Translations under genes and position numbers: made by a program
From: Edwardsiella ictaluri ATCC 33202
Lineage (GTDB): Bacteria; Pseudomonadota; Gammaproteobacteria; Enterobacterales; Enterobacteriaceae
DNA length: 64,000 nucleotides
Direction of reading: 5' to 3'
NCBI RefSeq assembly: GCF_000264785.1
Contig: NZ_AFJI01000023.1
Coordinates: forward strand, 44,704 to 108,703
Shown: in pieces, positions 1 to 9,622 of the stretch
Numbering within the stretch: the first letter of the stretch is position 1
Layout: each line of letters starts with the position of its first letter
Notes under the pieces: generated by a model
Seen by the model: the letters and a program-made list of their open reading frames with translations, nothing else
The model's database searches: none
Told to the model about the DNA's origin: nothing

Positions 1-374
1 GGAATGTCGCCATCGAAGTAGTCAGCGTGGGTGGTGCCGAGCGCCGGGATGGCCCGCCCCGCCTGTGCCCAGGCGGTCGCATGGGTCGAGTGGGTATGCA
101 CAATGCCGCCCAGCTGCGGGTAGCGACGGTACAGTGCCAGGTGGGTCGGGGTGTCGGAGGAGGGGCGCAGCGCGCCAGCGACGATCCGTCCGTCAAGATC
201 GACGACGACCATCTCATCGGGGGTCAGTGCCTCATAGGCGACGCCGCTGGGTTTGATGACGACATGGCCGCACTGGCGATCGATGGCGCTGACGTTGCCC
301 CAGGTAAAGGTGACCAGCCCGTGGTGCGGCAGGGCCATGTTGGCCTGGCAGACCTGCTGTTTCAGCCGTTCCAT
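1..374 (-). CDS. ulaF: L-ribulose-5-phosphate 4-epimerase UlaF (partial, C-terminus beyond window)
   Basis: The first 124 codons of a class II aldolase-family epimerase are present; the rest lies left of base 1. In the ascorbate pathway it converts L-ribulose 5-phosphate to D-xylulose 5-phosphate in the cytoplasm. Visible family features are an N-terminal TWGNVSA stretch, an IKPSGV phosphate-binding stretch, and an HTHSTHA segment carrying the metal-binding histidines. The ATG overlaps the 3' end of ulaE by 13 bases, so it is the last gene of a tightly packed ulaABCDEF operon. AraD and SgbE are close paralogues; the UlaF assignment rests on the operon. Confidence 0.93.
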   Translation of the reverse strand, partial: MERLKQQVCQANMALPHHGLVTFTWGNVSAIDRQCGHVVIKPSGVAYEALTPDEMVVVDLDGRIVAGALRPSSDTPTHLALYRRYPQLGGIVHTHSTHATAWAQAGRAIPALGTTHADYFDGDI

Positions 375-1234
375 GATGCCTCCTGTGCCACCGCCAGCCC
401 GGCACGCCGCATCCGCTCCATGACCCAGTCGCGCGCCTCGCGCACCGCCTGCAGAGGGCCCGGGGCGCTTTCGTTCCACATCTCGATCAGGTAGGGACCG
501 CGGTAGCCATGGCGATCCAGCGTGCGGAAGCAGGCCTCAAAGTCGACCACGCCGCTGCCGAAGGGCACATCCCGAAACTGGCCCGGCCGGGTGTCTTTGA
601 CATGTACGGCGACGATGTGGTCGATGGCTGCCGCCAGCTCCAGTTCGACATCATTATCCCAGGCCGAAAGATTGCCGATATCCGGGTAGATCTGGAACCA
701 GGGGCTGCGCAGATAGCGGCAGTAGCCGAGTGCCTTGCTGATGGAGTTGAGCAGCGGCGTGTCCATGGTCTCCATGGCCAGCGTGACCTGTGCCCGGCTA
801 GCCAGGGTGACAGCCTGGCTCAGCCCCTCGCGGAACAGCTGGCGGGTCAGGGGATTGCCCTGCTGATAGTAGACGTCGTATCCCGCCAGCTGAATCACCC
901 GGATCCCCAGATCCTGTGCGAGGGTAATCGCGTGGGCCAGCAGCCGCAGCGCCTGGCGTCTGACCTCCTGATCCTCGCTGCCCAGCGGAAATCGGCGGTG
1001 GGCGCTGAGGCACAGGGAGGGAATACGCACGCCGCTGTGCGCCATCGCCGCCAGCAGCTCCAAACGCTGCTGGCGCGACCAGCTCAGCCGGGCCAGGCGG
1101 CGATCGCTTTCATCGATAGACATTTCGACGAAGTCGAACCCGAGCTGTGCGGCCTGTGTCAGGCGCTGTGGCCACTCCTCGTCGGCCGGCAGCGCCTTTT
1201 CATAGATGCCCAGCGGCACGGTAGGATGCAGCAT
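362..1234 (-). CDS. ulaE: L-ribulose-5-phosphate 3-epimerase (L-xylulose-5-phosphate 3-epimerase) UlaE
   Basis: A 290-residue TIM-barrel epimerase of the xylose isomerase-like/AP-endonuclease 2 fold that converts L-xylulose 5-phosphate to L-ribulose 5-phosphate in ascorbate catabolism. The frame is open further upstream, but the ATG at 1234 follows an AAGGAG site and begins [16 protein letters not shown], matching the family N-terminus. Strand-end acidic and histidine residues such as EMSIDE, LAMETMD, YPDIGN and VHVKDT are present, as expected for divalent-metal binding. It lies 10 bases after ulaD and overlaps ulaF. Confidence 0.95.
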   Translation of the reverse strand: MLHPTVPLGIYEKALPADEEWPQRLTQAAQLGFDFVEMSIDESDRRLARLSWSRQQRLELLAAMAHSGVRIPSLCLSAHRRFPLGSEDQEVRRQALRLLAHAITLAQDLGIRVIQLAGYDVYYQQGNPLTRQLFREGLSQAVTLASRAQVTLAMETMDTPLLNSISKALGYCRYLRSPWFQIYPDIGNLSAWDNDVELELAAAIDHIVAVHVKDTRPGQFRDVPFGSGVVDFEACFRTLDRHGYRGPYLIEMWNESAPGPLQAVREARDWVMERMRRAGLAVAQEASWNG

Positions 1235-1244
1235 ATTGGTCTCC

Positions 1245-1901
1245 TTAGCCCCACAGCTGGGCGATGCGCTGTTTGAAGCGATGCGCGGCGGCCAGCGGAT
1301 CGTCGGCCTCGCGGATGCTGCGTCCGGCGATGAAAACATGCACCGGGATCCCCTGAAACAGCGGAAGATCGTCCAGGGTGAGGCCACCGGTCACCGTGAC
1401 GCGAAAGCCCATGTCGCTCAGGCGGCGTATGGCGTCGATATCCGCCTGTCCCCAGGCCACCCCCGCCGCCTGTGCGTCGCGGCTGCGGTGGTAGACCACC
1501 TGACCGATACCCGCCTGGCGCCAGGCCTGTGCCTGCTCCCAGGTCCAGTAGCCGGTCAGCTCGATTTGCAGATCGCCGTCGAACGCCTGCGCGACCGCCA
1601 GCGCGTTCTTGGCCGTAGCGATATCGGCACAGCAGATCACGGTGATCCAGTCGGCGTTGGCCTCAAAACACATGCGCGCCAGGATGGCGCCGGCATCGGC
1701 AATTTTGGCGTCGGCCAAGATGATCTTGTGGGGATAGAGCGCCTTGAGATCGCGTATGGCGCGCACGCCCTCGCCGACGCACAGTATCGTGCCGACCTCG
1801 ATGATATCGACGGCTTCGACGATCTGCCGGGTGGTGAGGTAGGCCGCCTCCAGCGTTGGGTTATCCAGCGCGATTTGCAGCATAGGCAGGGACGGTATCA
1901 T
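1245..1901 (-). CDS. ulaD: 3-keto-L-gulonate-6-phosphate decarboxylase UlaD
   Basis: A 218-residue member of the orotidine monophosphate decarboxylase superfamily. It decarboxylates 3-keto-L-gulonate 6-phosphate to L-xylulose 5-phosphate. The catalytic DAKIAD motif is at about residues 64-69, followed by the conserved ITVICCAD strand and a C-terminal phosphate-binding TVTGG...IAGRSI region. The sequence is close to E. coli UlaD over its whole length. Its ATG overlaps the ulaC stop codon (ATGA arrangement) with a GGGAG site 7 bases upstream, which suggests translational coupling. Confidence 0.97.
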   Translation of the reverse strand: MIPSLPMLQIALDNPTLEAAYLTTRQIVEAVDIIEVGTILCVGEGVRAIRDLKALYPHKIILADAKIADAGAILARMCFEANADWITVICCADIATAKNALAVAQAFDGDLQIELTGYWTWEQAQAWRQAGIGQVVYHRSRDAQAAGVAWGQADIDAIRRLSDMGFRVTVTGGLTLDDLPLFQGIPVHVFIAGRSIREADDPLAAAHRFKQRIAQLWG

Positions 1902-2383
1902 GAGGAGACTCCCTGGGGATGCGATGGGGTGGTTGCCGAATCGATGAGCGCCAGCACCTGCGCAGGCGCGCGGCAGGCGCGCAGGCGCGTAAAGTTGGCC
2001 TCATCCTCGAACAGGTCGACGATCTGACGGATACCGACCTCCTGATGGGTGTGGGCGTCGACGGCGGCCAGGGTGATCAGAATGTCCACCGGGTCGTTAT
2101 CCTCATGGCCGAACGCGACCGGCGTACGCAGGGTGACCAGTGCAAAGCCGGTCTTGATCACCCCCTCTTCCGGGCGCCCGTGCGGCATGGCCAGCCCCGG
2201 AGCCAGCACAAAGTAGGGGCCAAAGCGCGCGACGCTATCCAGGATGGCCCGGTAGTAGCGTGGCTCTACGACGCCGGCGCTGACCAGGAGATCCACGCCG
2301 ATCCTGACGGCCGCAGGCCAGTCCGCCGCCTCGGCCTGTAGGCGGATGCTGTGGTTTTCCGCCAGAGAGTCTCGCAGTTTCAT
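1898..2383 (-). CDS. ulaC: PTS ascorbate-specific EIIA component UlaC
   Basis: A 161-residue soluble phosphotransfer protein of the PTS EIIA (mannitol/fructose-like) family. It accepts phosphate from HPr and passes it to UlaB. The active-site histidine is His68 in the [12 protein letters not shown] motif. Two ATG codons are adjacent; the second, at 2383, has the better distance to the AGGAG site and matches the E. coli N-terminus [10 protein letters not shown]. The C-terminus is several residues longer than in E. coli. It is the third gene of the ula operon. Confidence 0.95.
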   Translation of the reverse strand: MKLRDSLAENHSIRLQAEAADWPAAVRIGVDLLVSAGVVEPRYYRAILDSVARFGPYFVLAPGLAMPHGRPEEGVIKTGFALVTLRTPVAFGHEDNDPVDILITLAAVDAHTHQEVGIRQIVDLFEDEANFTRLRACRAPAQVLALIDSATTPSHPQGVSS

Positions 2384-2392
2384 CATGGCTCC

Positions 2393-2698
2393 TTAGCTGA
2401 GGTCCTGGGGGAAATGGGCGCGGATGACCTCCAGCAGCCTGGGGCCGAACTCGTCTGCCGACAGCATATTGCGCACCCCGACCACGTATTTATTGCCGCT
2501 GACGCTGATCTCGCCGGCGACGTGGGTGGAGGCAATGATGATATCTGCGCCGCTCAGCTCCGATTTATACTCGCCGACCGCGCAGCTGTTGACGCTGTGG
2601 TCAACGCCCTGCTGGGTCAGAAACTGATCCACCTTCATCTTCATGATCATTGAGCTGCCTTGGCCGTTACCGCAGACGGCGAGAATGCGTACTGTCAT
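2393..2698 (-). CDS. ulaB: PTS ascorbate-specific EIIB component UlaB
   Basis: A 101-residue cytoplasmic EIIB protein, the same length as in E. coli. The phosphorylated cysteine is Cys9 in the N-terminal VCGNGQGSS loop. It receives phosphate from UlaC and transfers it to ascorbate as UlaA moves it across the membrane. An upstream extension of the frame is open, but the ATG at 2698 has a GGAG site 7 bases upstream and gives the canonical [12 protein letters not shown] start. Confidence 0.96.
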   Translation of the reverse strand: MTVRILAVCGNGQGSSMIMKMKVDQFLTQQGVDHSVNSCAVGEYKSELSGADIIIASTHVAGEISVSGNKYVVGVRNMLSADEFGPRLLEVIRAHFPQDLS

Positions 2699-2715
2699 GA
2701 TGTTTCTCCATGGAG

Positions 2716-4113
2716 TTAGTGTGTTGTGCCGCGCGCCGGATCGGTCTGCGCCGCCTCTTCTGCCCGCAGGCTGCGCCCGGCAACCAGCATGTAAGCCAGG
2801 GCGATCAGCAGCAGAATGCCCATAAACCACAGCCCCAGCGTCAGTCCCTGGATCATCGGCGGAGCCAGGATGGACCAGTCGGCCATCCCCATCCAGGCGC
2901 TGAGCCCGGTAAGTTTGACGGCCCAGACGCAGCCGAAGATTTCAATCATCCCCATGACCAGACAAATCTTGATGGCTGCCCGCCAGCCGCCGAAGTGGTT
3001 GGCAAAGACGCCGATCGTCGCGTTGGAGAAGAACATGGGGATAAAGCCGGGGATGATCAGGATAGGCGACCCCAGCAGGATCAGGATGCCGATGGCGATC
3101 AGCTGCCCGATGGTGCCCCAGATAAATCCCCAAACGACGGCGTTGGGGGCAAAACTGTAGATGGCCGCGCAGTCGATGGCCAGCACGGCGCCGGGGATCA
3201 GGCGCTGGGAGATGCCGGTGAAGGCCTCGGACAGCTCCGCGACAAACATGCGCACGCCCTGAACGATGATGAAGATCGCGACGGCGAACTGGAAGCCGGT
3301 CTGCAGGATGTAGATGCTCCAGTGGGCTTTCCCCGCCATCAGCTGGACGGCGTCCAGCCCGAAAGAGCCGAGGATCAGCCCGAAGAACAGGGTCATCACG
3401 ATTGCGGTCGAGACGATATTGTCGTGGAAGATATTCAGCCAGCCGGGCAACCTGAGATCTTCCACGCTCTCCTCCCTGCGCCCCAGATAGGGGGCCAACC
3501 GATAGGCCAGCCAGGAGGCAAACTGCTGCTGATGGCCAATGGAGAAGCCGCAGCCGTCGGTGACCTCCTGAGTGGGGCGATACATCATGTTGGCGGTGAT
3601 GCCCCAGTAGAGCGAGACCAGCAGCGCGCTGCACAGGATCGTGGTCCACATGGGATAGCCGAAGATATAGAACACCACGGCGATAAGCCCGGCCTGCTGA
3701 AACATGATGTGGCCGGTCAGCATGATGGTGCGGATGCCGGTGAGGCGGCGCAGCAGGACGTAGAGAATGTTCAGCGCCAGCGCCAGCAGCACGGTATAGC
3801 CTACCCAGCTGTAGGCGTCGCCCATGCGCTCTATGGTGGCCATCATCGAGGCGTAGGTGTCTGAAATGGCTCCGTTGATGTGATAGACCTCAGACATCTT
3901 GGCCACCACCGGTTTGAAGGTTGACGTCAGGATGCCGGATCCCGCCTGCAGCAGCATAAAGCCGATGATGGTTTTGATGGTGCCCTTGATGATCACCGTC
4001 GCCGGTTTACGCAGCAGCAGGTAGCCGAGACAGGTGACAATCCCCAGCAGCAGGGGGGCATTGGTCATCACCTGATTGAAAAAAATCAGAAAGGCACGGT
4101 ACAGAATATCCAT
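2716..4113 (-). CDS. ulaA: PTS ascorbate-specific EIIC permease UlaA
   Basis: A 465-residue polytopic inner-membrane transporter, the same length as the E. coli protein and very similar to it. It carries L-ascorbate inward with phosphorylation to L-ascorbate 6-phosphate. Hydrophobic segments run through the whole length, and conserved UlaA stretches such as [17 protein letters not shown] and [17 protein letters not shown] are intact. The chosen ATG follows GGAG with a 7-base spacer; an upstream in-frame ATG at 4200 lies in the operator region and is unlikely to be used. It is the first gene of the operon and divergent from ulaG. Confidence 0.97.
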   Translation of the reverse strand: MDILYRAFLIFFNQVMTNAPLLLGIVTCLGYLLLRKPATVIIKGTIKTIIGFMLLQAGSGILTSTFKPVVAKMSEVYHINGAISDTYASMMATIERMGDAYSWVGYTVLLALALNILYVLLRRLTGIRTIMLTGHIMFQQAGLIAVVFYIFGYPMWTTILCSALLVSLYWGITANMMYRPTQEVTDGCGFSIGHQQQFASWLAYRLAPYLGRREESVEDLRLPGWLNIFHDNIVSTAIVMTLFFGLILGSFGLDAVQLMAGKAHWSIYILQTGFQFAVAIFIIVQGVRMFVAELSEAFTGISQRLIPGAVLAIDCAAIYSFAPNAVVWGFIWGTIGQLIAIGILILLGSPILIIPGFIPMFFSNATIGVFANHFGGWRAAIKICLVMGMIEIFGCVWAVKLTGLSAWMGMADWSILAPPMIQGLTLGLWFMGILLLIALAYMLVAGRSLRAEEAAQTDPARGTTH

Positions 4114-4492
4114 AGCGTTCTCCGTTCGGCGTGGATCCTGAGCGCGGATCCGGGGGATTGCGCTCAGGGCTATGTATAATTTGACCACTCTAACAATCAT
4201 AAAAAATCACTTAAAGATTAAATGTGATCATTTGTGATTATGATCTCAACTTGTCGATCGCCCTGTGGGCAGGCGTTCCCTGGGCTGCATCGCCCGGCGC
4301 TGTATTTTTATCTACATGATTATAAATAATAATTTATTTTTTGGTGGCCATGGCGCCACAGTGCGGAGGGATAGCCTCTCGTATCGGGTATATCTTGACA
4401 TCACGTCACTACACTATTGCAATCAAAATTGATCTAAATATGATTGTTATTGATTTCATGTGCTGCACTGGCGAGCCGATAGGAGGCCGACG
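4114..4492. promoter_or_regulatory. Divergent ulaA / ulaG control region with repeated TGATT/AATCA motifs
   Basis: This 379-base AT-rich spacer separates the two halves of the ascorbate regulon. TGATT or its complement AATCA recurs at about 4195, 4205, 4234, 4317, 4421 and twice in 4441-4455, grouped in two clusters near ulaA (4193-4245) and near ulaG (4417-4456). This suits the multi-operator binding of the DeoR-family repressor UlaR and looping between promoters known in E. coli. A half-conserved CRP-like site (AAATGTGATC) is at 4220-4229. TTGACA at 4395-4400 is a possible ulaG -35 element. Exact operator limits are inferred. Confidence 0.7.
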
Positions 4493-5557
4493 ATGAGTAA
4501 ACTTGATGGTATTACCCGCGAGTCCTGGATCCTGAATACGTTTCCGGAGTGGGGAACCTGGCTGAACGAGGAGATAGAGCAGACGACGGTGGATCCCGGT
4601 AGCTTTGCGATGTGGTGGCTGGGCTGTACCGGGATCTGGCTGAAGTCGGCGGGGGGAGCGAATCTGTGCGTCGATTTTTGGTGCGGAACCGGTAAGCGTA
4701 GCCACGCCAATCCGTGGATGGCAGCAGGGCACCAGATGCAGCGGATGGCCGGGGTGCGGAAGCTGCAGCCCAATCTGCGCACCTCGCCCTTTGTGCTCGA
4801 TCCTTTTGCCATCCGCGAGATCGATGTGCTGCTGGCGACCCACGATCATAACGATCATATCGATATCAATGTGGCGGCCGCAGTGTTGCGCAATGCGGCG
4901 CCGGACGTCCCCTTCATCGGCCCGCAGCGCTGCGTCGATCTGTGGGTATCTTGGGGCGTGCCGCGCGATCGCTGCCGGGTGGTGGTCCCCGGCGATACGA
5001 TCCGGATCAAAGATACGGAGATCGTGGCGCTGGACGCCTTCGATCGCACCGCCCTGATCACGCTGCCGCCGTCGGAGCGGGCGCAGGGTACGCTGCCCGA
5101 CGGTATGGATCTGCGGGCGGTTAACTACCTGTTTAAGACGCCCGCGGGTTCGCTGTACCACAGCGGCGACTCCCACTACTCCAACTATTACGCCAAGCAC
5201 GGCAACGATCATCGCATCGACGTGGCGCTCGGCTCCTATGGCGAGAACCCGCGCGGGATCACCGATAAGATGACCAGCGCCGATATCCTGCGGATGGCCG
5301 AGGCGCTGAAGGTTAAAGTGGTGATCCCGTTTCATCACGATATCTGGTCTAACTTCCAGGCCGATCCGCAGGAGATCCGGGTGCTGTGGCAGATGAAGAA
5401 AGATCGTCTGGGCTACGGTTTCACCCCCTTTATCTGGCAGGTGGGCGGTAAGTTTACCTGGCCACAGGATCAGGGGCGGCTGGAGTATCACTATCCGCGC
5501 GGCTTTGACGACTGCTTCACCCGGGAGCCGGACCTGCCCTTTAAGGCTTTTTTGTAG
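4493..5557 (+). CDS. ulaG: L-ascorbate-6-phosphate lactonase UlaG
   Basis: A 354-residue cytoplasmic metallo-beta-lactamase-fold lactonase, the E. coli length. It opens L-ascorbate 6-phosphate to 3-keto-L-gulonate 6-phosphate, the substrate of UlaD. The metal-binding THDHNDH motif spans about residues 116-122, and later conserved stretches [12 protein letters not shown] and FHHDIW supply further ligands. The ATG at 4493 follows AGGAGG and matches the family N-terminus; an upstream in-frame ATG at 4460 lacks such a site. It is transcribed away from ulaA and towards ulaR. Confidence 0.97.
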   Translation: MSKLDGITRESWILNTFPEWGTWLNEEIEQTTVDPGSFAMWWLGCTGIWLKSAGGANLCVDFWCGTGKRSHANPWMAAGHQMQRMAGVRKLQPNLRTSPFVLDPFAIREIDVLLATHDHNDHIDINVAAAVLRNAAPDVPFIGPQRCVDLWVSWGVPRDRCRVVVPGDTIRIKDTEIVALDAFDRTALITLPPSERAQGTLPDGMDLRAVNYLFKTPAGSLYHSGDSHYSNYYAKHGNDHRIDVALGSYGENPRGITDKMTSADILRMAEALKVKVVIPFHHDIWSNFQADPQEIRVLWQMKKDRLGYGFTPFIWQVGGKFTWPQDQGRLEYHYPRGFDDCFTREPDLPFKAFL

Positions 5558-5566
5558 CCGGGCGGT

Positions 5567-5593
5567 GGCGGTATCTGCGGCAGGGATACCGCC
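5567..5593 (+). terminator. Hairpin between ulaG and ulaR
   Basis: A perfect 9-bp stem (GGCGGTATC with GATACCGCC) and a 9-base loop lie just after the ulaG stop codon. The following bases are only moderately T-rich, so it may be a weak terminator or an mRNA-stabilising structure between ulaG and ulaR. Confidence 0.5.
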
Positions 5594-5657
5594 CGATTTG
5601 TTTCCCCGCAGCTTTCAAATATACTCATGTTGTAATCATAACTGAGCCTGGATTTTC

Positions 5658-6413
5658 ATGACGGAATCACAACGACATCAGACCCTGCTGGAGATGTTGC
5701 AGCAGGATGGCTTTGTCAGCGTTGAGCAGGTGATCGCGAGCCTGCAGGTATCGCCGGCGACGGCGCGGCGCGATATCAATAAGCTGAATGACGCCGGTAA
5801 GCTGAAAAAGGTGCGCAACGGCGCGGAGGCCGCGAGCCCCAATCGCATGGCCTGGACGCCGATGAATATCCACCGGGCGCAGAATCACGATGAAAAGGTG
5901 CGCATTGCCCGTGCCGCCTCGCGGCTGGTACAGCCGGGTGAGAGCGTAGTGATCAACTGCGGCTCGACGGCATTTTTGCTGGGGCGGGAGCTCTGTGGAC
6001 GCGATGTGCAGGTGATTACCAACTATTTGCCGTTGGCTAACTACTTGATAGATCAAGAGCATGATAGCGTGGTGATCATGGGGGGACAGTATAATCGCAC
6101 CCAGGCGATCACGCTGGCGCCGGCGGACGGCGATGCCTCGCTGTATGCCGGACACTGGATGTTTACCAGCGGTAAGGGGCTGACCCCGGAGGGGTTGTAC
6201 AAGACCGATATGTTGACGGCGATGGCAGAACAGAAGATGCTGAGGTACGCCGGTAAACTGGTGGCGCTGGTGGACAGCAGCAAGGTGGGGCAGCGGGCCG
6301 GGATGCTGTTCGCGCGCACCGGGCAGATCGACATTCTGATCACCGGTCAGGATGCCTCGGCGGAGGTGGTTGCGCACCTGCGTGAGTGCGGCGTGCGGGT
6401 TGAGCTGGTCTGA
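5658..6413 (+). CDS. ulaR: DeoR-family transcriptional repressor UlaR
   Basis: A 251-residue repressor, the length of E. coli UlaR. Residues 1-60 form the DeoR-type winged helix ([11 protein letters not shown], then [13 protein letters not shown]). The rest is a sugar-phosphate-binding domain with [12 protein letters not shown] and [14 protein letters not shown] stretches typical of the family. In E. coli it represses ulaG and ulaABCDEF until L-ascorbate 6-phosphate binds. It sits 100 bases after ulaG, in the same direction. Confidence 0.95.
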   Translation: MTESQRHQTLLEMLQQDGFVSVEQVIASLQVSPATARRDINKLNDAGKLKKVRNGAEAASPNRMAWTPMNIHRAQNHDEKVRIARAASRLVQPGESVVINCGSTAFLLGRELCGRDVQVITNYLPLANYLIDQEHDSVVIMGGQYNRTQAITLAPADGDASLYAGHWMFTSGKGLTPEGLYKTDMLTAMAEQKMLRYAGKLVALVDSSKVGQRAGMLFARTGQIDILITGQDASAEVVAHLRECGVRVELV

Positions 6414-6471
6414 TCGTGGTGTTCTACGGGGCCTGCTATTATAAAATTAATTGAATGCCAAGAGGTGACGT

Positions 6472-6906
6472 ATGAGACCGCTCATTTATCTATCTCTTAT
6501 GGGAGGAGTTTTTTCATGTAGCGCAGCGGATTGCGTGCTTCCATCATCAATCGTAGGAAAAGATGTTTTAGCCATAGTGGATCAGGGTTACTCACCATTA
6601 AATCCAATGGCGGGTTATGTATATAAGATGTCATTTAAGGAGAAAGGTACGTATTCATACCTTTCCCTGAATGAAAATAAAACCTACCAGGGAACCTATC
6701 GTTACTCTAGGCTTCCACAAAATAAAAATATTGCAGTGATAAGCGCATCGGCCATTTTTGATGGGTTATCGGTAGCCTATACTATGACCTTGCTATGCGA
6801 AACGAATTTTTCTGGCGTTTATTTTTATCAGCAAAGCGAAGGTACAGGTGGTACCCGAGCCAATACCGCCCGGTATTACTTTCCCGATACAGTAAAAGCA
6901 CCGTAA
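6472..6906 (+). CDS. Hypothetical exported protein, AT-rich orphan gene
   Basis: I do not recognise a family. The 144-residue product starts with a short hydrophobic export-type signal (MRPLIYLSLMGGVFSCSA); cleavage after Ala-Ala or a weak lipobox at VFSC are both possible. The mature part is rich in Tyr, Ser and Thr with alternating hydrophobic residues, suggesting a small beta-structured domain, with two further cysteines (DCVLP and LLCET) that could form a disulfide. A good AGAGG site precedes the ATG. Its base composition is clearly more AT-rich than that of neighbouring genes, and it sits between the ula regulon and nfuA, so horizontal acquisition is plausible. Confidence 0.7.
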   Translation: MRPLIYLSLMGGVFSCSAADCVLPSSIVGKDVLAIVDQGYSPLNPMAGYVYKMSFKEKGTYSYLSLNENKTYQGTYRYSRLPQNKNIAVISASAIFDGLSVAYTMTLLCETNFSGVYFYQQSEGTGGTRANTARYYFPDTVKAP

Positions 6907-7106
6907 ACGGTTTAAGTCTGATGCCCTGCCAGTGAATATGGGCCGTGACGCCGATTTATTGATAGTGATAAAGCGTTAGCTCTTCATCGATGTTCTGTCA
7001 TGGGGCGTGGCTTCGTGTTCACGCACCATTACGGGACACAGCCTAGATAATGCCCCGGACAATGACCGGACGTTGCCTATATCTGCAAGGTATTGGCTTA
7101 AAGGGT

Positions 7107-7136
7107 ATCCGTTGATACGTCATCATATCAACGGAT
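7107..7136 (-). terminator. Hairpin downstream of nfuA
   Basis: A perfect 11-bp inverted repeat (ATCCGTTGATA with TATCAACGGAT, 8-base loop) lies 10 bases after the nfuA stop codon. Read on the minus strand it is followed by ACCCTTTAAG, only a short T-run, so termination is likely but not certain. Confidence 0.55.
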
Positions 7137-7145
7137 TATCACAGA

Positions 7146-7721
7146 TCAGTAGTAAGAGTGGTCGCCGCGCTGGTGCTCGGTCAGATCGCGTACGCCCTTC
7201 AGCTCTGGGAAGCGTTGCAGCAGCTCTTTCTCGATCCCCTCTTTCAGGGTGTAGTCCACCATGGAGCAGCCGTTGCAGCCGCCGCCGAACTGCAGAATAG
7301 CGTAGCCTTCATCGGTGATCTCCATCAGCGAGACGCGACCGCCGTGGCCCGCCAGCTGGGGGTTAATCTGCGACTGCAGAATATACTCCACGCGCTCGAT
7401 CAGTGGCGCATCGTCGGCGACTTTACGCATCTTGGCGTTGGGGGCTTTTAGGGTCAGCTGCGAGCCGAGCTGATCGGTGACAAAGTCGATCTCGGCATCG
7501 TCCAGGAACGGGGCGCTGATTTCGTCGACATAGGCGCTCAGCTGCTCAAAGTCCAGCTTACGGTCATTGGCTTCTACGGCGTCCGGCGGGCAGTAGGAGA
7601 CGCCGCACTCCGCATTGGGCGTACCGGGGTTAATGACAAAAACGCGGATCTGGGTACCCGGCTCCTGGTTTGCCAGCAATTTGGCAAAGTGCTCTTGCGC
7701 TGCTTCGGTAATACGGATCAT
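7146..7721 (-). CDS. nfuA: Fe-S biogenesis protein NfuA
   Basis: A 191-residue cytoplasmic iron-sulfur carrier that delivers [4Fe-4S] clusters to target enzymes, notably under oxidative stress or iron limitation. The N-terminal half is a degenerate A-type domain. The C-terminal Nfu domain carries the cluster-binding CXXC at Cys149 and Cys152 (GGGCNGCSM). Length and sequence match the E. coli protein. The nfuA-gntX-bioH arrangement is that of E. coli. Confidence 0.97.
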   Translation of the reverse strand: MIRITEAAQEHFAKLLANQEPGTQIRVFVINPGTPNAECGVSYCPPDAVEANDRKLDFEQLSAYVDEISAPFLDDAEIDFVTDQLGSQLTLKAPNAKMRKVADDAPLIERVEYILQSQINPQLAGHGGRVSLMEITDEGYAILQFGGGCNGCSMVDYTLKEGIEKELLQRFPELKGVRDLTEHQRGDHSYY

Positions 7722-7779
7722 GGCATCTGCTCAATAGTTGACTACTCCGGTCGGTTATAATACGCCGATCGTAAAATGC

Positions 7780-8460
7780 TCACAAGGTGCGGCACAGACA
7801 GATCGTCTCTACCGACATCACACCCTGTGCTATCAGCAGGCGGGAGATTTCGCTCAGGGTACTGCCGGTGGTGATCACATCGTCGACCAGCAGCACCCGC
7901 CGCCCGGCCAGCGCCCGGTGCGCGGCGAAAGCACCGCGCAGGTTGCGCCGCCGCTGCGCCGCGCTGAGCCCTTGCTGGGGCGGGGTTCGCCGAGTGCGCC
8001 AGAGCCACTGCGGGCGGAACTCGGCCTGCAGCCAGCGCGCCAGCCAGCGGGCCAGTTCGGCGGCCTGATTGTAGCCGCGCTGCCAGTGGCGCAGACGGTG
8101 TAGCGGCACCGGCAGGATGATCTCGGGGCGCGCCCGCGGCGCGCTGCGGCGATCCTGCAGGTAGCGCAGCAGCATCAGCCGGGCCAACGGCACGGCCAGC
8201 GGCCACTCCGCGCGGTATTTCAAGCGCTGTACCAACGGCGCCAGCGGCGGTAGATAGCCGCTGACAAACGTCAGCCGCTGCCAGGGCGGTGGGCGCAGCA
8301 GGCAGCGGCCGCAGGGGTGATGGATATCTGCGCTGGGCAGCCCACAGCGGGGACAGCAGGGCGGCGGCGCGGGCAGCGCCCGACGGCAGGCGCTACAGAT
8401 ACCGACTGGCGCCCGTAGGGGAAGGAGGCAGATCGCGCAGCGTCCGTGAAGTGATACCAT
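7780..8460 (-). CDS. gntX: ComF/GntX-family phosphoribosyltransferase-like protein
   Basis: A 226-residue ComF-type protein. The N-terminus has a zinc-ribbon-like cysteine series (CAIC, CSAC, CPRCG, CGRC within residues 8-53), followed by a type I phosphoribosyltransferase fold with the PRPP-binding VLLVDDVITTGST motif near residues 190-202. The orthologue (yhgH/gntX) has been linked with gluconate use and, through its ComF homology, with DNA uptake; its reaction is not established. The frame is open upstream, but the ATG at 8460 gives the normal ComF start and lies 44 bases from divergent bioH. Confidence 0.9.
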   Translation of the reverse strand: MVSLHGRCAICLLPLRAPVGICSACRRALPAPPPCCPRCGLPSADIHHPCGRCLLRPPPWQRLTFVSGYLPPLAPLVQRLKYRAEWPLAVPLARLMLLRYLQDRRSAPRARPEIILPVPLHRLRHWQRGYNQAAELARWLARWLQAEFRPQWLWRTRRTPPQQGLSAAQRRRNLRGAFAAHRALAGRRVLLVDDVITTGSTLSEISRLLIAQGVMSVETICLCRTL

Positions 8461-8504
8461 AGGCTTCGTCCTGAAAGGTCTAAGGGAAAAGGAGACCATA
8501 ACCG

Positions 8505-9281
8505 ATGAGTGCGCTGTTTTGGCATACCTGCGGCGCGGGTAAACGCGATCTTGTGCTGCTGCACGGCTGGGGACTGAATGCTGAAGTGTGGCGTAGCATT
8601 GTCCCCCAGCTCTCTGCGCAGTTTCGCCTGCACCTGGTCGATCTGCCCGGTTATGGGCGCAGCGGCGGTGATACGCCGTATTCGCTGGCGGAGATGACAC
8701 AGCGGGTGTTGGCGCAGGCACCGGAGCGGGCGCTATGGCTGGGGTGGTCGCTGGGGGGGCTCGTTGCCACCCAGGCGGCCCTGTATCACCCGCAGCGGGT
8801 CAGCGGTTTAATCACCGTCGCCTCTTCGCCCTGTTTTACGGCGCAGATGGCGTGGCCGGGGATCCGTAGTGATGTGCTGTACCATTTTCAATCACAGCTG
8901 CGCGATGATTTTCAGCGTACGGTGGAGCGTTTTCTGGCGCTGCAGACGCTGGGGGCCGACAGCGCCCGGCAGGATACCCGCGCGCTGAAGTCGGTGGTGC
9001 TGGCGCAGCCGATGCCGTCGGCGGCGGTATTGAACGCGGGGTTGTCCCTGCTGCGCGAAACCGATCTGCGCCCGCAGCTGGCGACGCTGGCGCTGCCGTG
9101 GCTGCGCTTCTATGGCGCGCTGGATGGCCTGGTACCGCGCCGGGTGGCGCCGCTGGTGGATGCGCTCAGTCCGTGCGGCCGTTCGCTGATTATTCCCGGT
9201 GCCGCCCATGCCCCCTTTATCTCTCATCCCGAGCCGTTTTGCGCCGCGCTGTGCGAGTTTGCCGACGGGCGGTCGGTATAA
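8505..9281 (+). CDS. bioH: Pimeloyl-[acyl-carrier protein] methyl ester esterase BioH
   Basis: A 258-residue alpha/beta hydrolase that removes the methyl group from pimeloyl-ACP methyl ester, ending the BioC-BioH route to the pimelate moiety of biotin. The catalytic triad is Ser82 in GWSLGG, Asp207 in GALDGLVP and His235 in GAAHAPF, at the E. coli positions. An HGWG oxyanion-hole motif is at residues 20-23. It is divergent from gntX and unlinked to other bio genes, as in E. coli. Confidence 0.96.
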   Translation: MSALFWHTCGAGKRDLVLLHGWGLNAEVWRSIVPQLSAQFRLHLVDLPGYGRSGGDTPYSLAEMTQRVLAQAPERALWLGWSLGGLVATQAALYHPQRVSGLITVASSPCFTAQMAWPGIRSDVLYHFQSQLRDDFQRTVERFLALQTLGADSARQDTRALKSVVLAQPMPSAAVLNAGLSLLRETDLRPQLATLALPWLRFYGALDGLVPRRVAPLVDALSPCGRSLIIPGAAHAPFISHPEPFCAALCEFADGRSV

Positions 9282-9292
9282 TGGGCAGCGAT

Positions 9293-9319
9293 AAAAAAAG
9301 CAGCCGCATCTGCGGCTGC
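9293..9319 (-). terminator. Rho-independent terminator of the feoABC operon
   Basis: Read on the minus strand, a 9-bp GC-rich stem (GCAGCCGCA with TGCGGCTGC, 2-base loop) is followed by seven T residues. It lies 33 bases past the feoC stop codon. No T-run follows in the rightward direction, so it does not obviously serve bioH. Confidence 0.85.
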
Positions 9320-9352
9320 CTGTCGAGGGGCGTCAATGGTTACGGCGCGCGT

Positions 9353-9604
9353 TTAGTGCAGCGTGCGTATCCGGTAGACGACGGTTTCACATTTTTTCTG
9401 CGCCTCGGGGCAGCCTTTACAGCTGCCGCTCAGGCATCCGCTATCCATATCATCGACCTTTTCCACACATCCCATGAGCTCCAGACGCTCCAGCATGGCG
9501 CGCACCAGTGCCGGCGTGCCGCCGACCTCACGACACAGGCGCTGTAGCTCAATACGCCCATGTAGCGCGACGGTATCCCGGACTTGCAGTAAGGTGGTCA
9601 TCAT
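9353..9604 (-). CDS. feoC: Ferrous iron transport accessory protein FeoC
   Basis: An 83-residue winged-helix protein of the FeoC family. After the helix-turn-helix part comes a cysteine-rich loop (CLSGSCKGCPEAQKKC) of the type that binds an Fe-S cluster. In Salmonella and Klebsiella FeoC protects FeoB from FtsH proteolysis or senses oxygen/iron. Two ATG codons are adjacent at the start and either may be used with the GGAG site. It is the last gene of feoABC, 18 bases after feoB. Confidence 0.92.
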   Translation of the reverse strand: MMTTLLQVRDTVALHGRIELQRLCREVGGTPALVRAMLERLELMGCVEKVDDMDSGCLSGSCKGCPEAQKKCETVVYRIRTLH

Positions 9605-9622
9605 GGCGCTCCGTTAGAGTGA

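Noticed and set aside
2710..3864. Long open frame opposite ulaA (384 codons)
   Set aside because: It is an antisense shadow of a well-conserved permease gene in GC-rich DNA, with no ribosome-binding site and a composition unlike a real protein.
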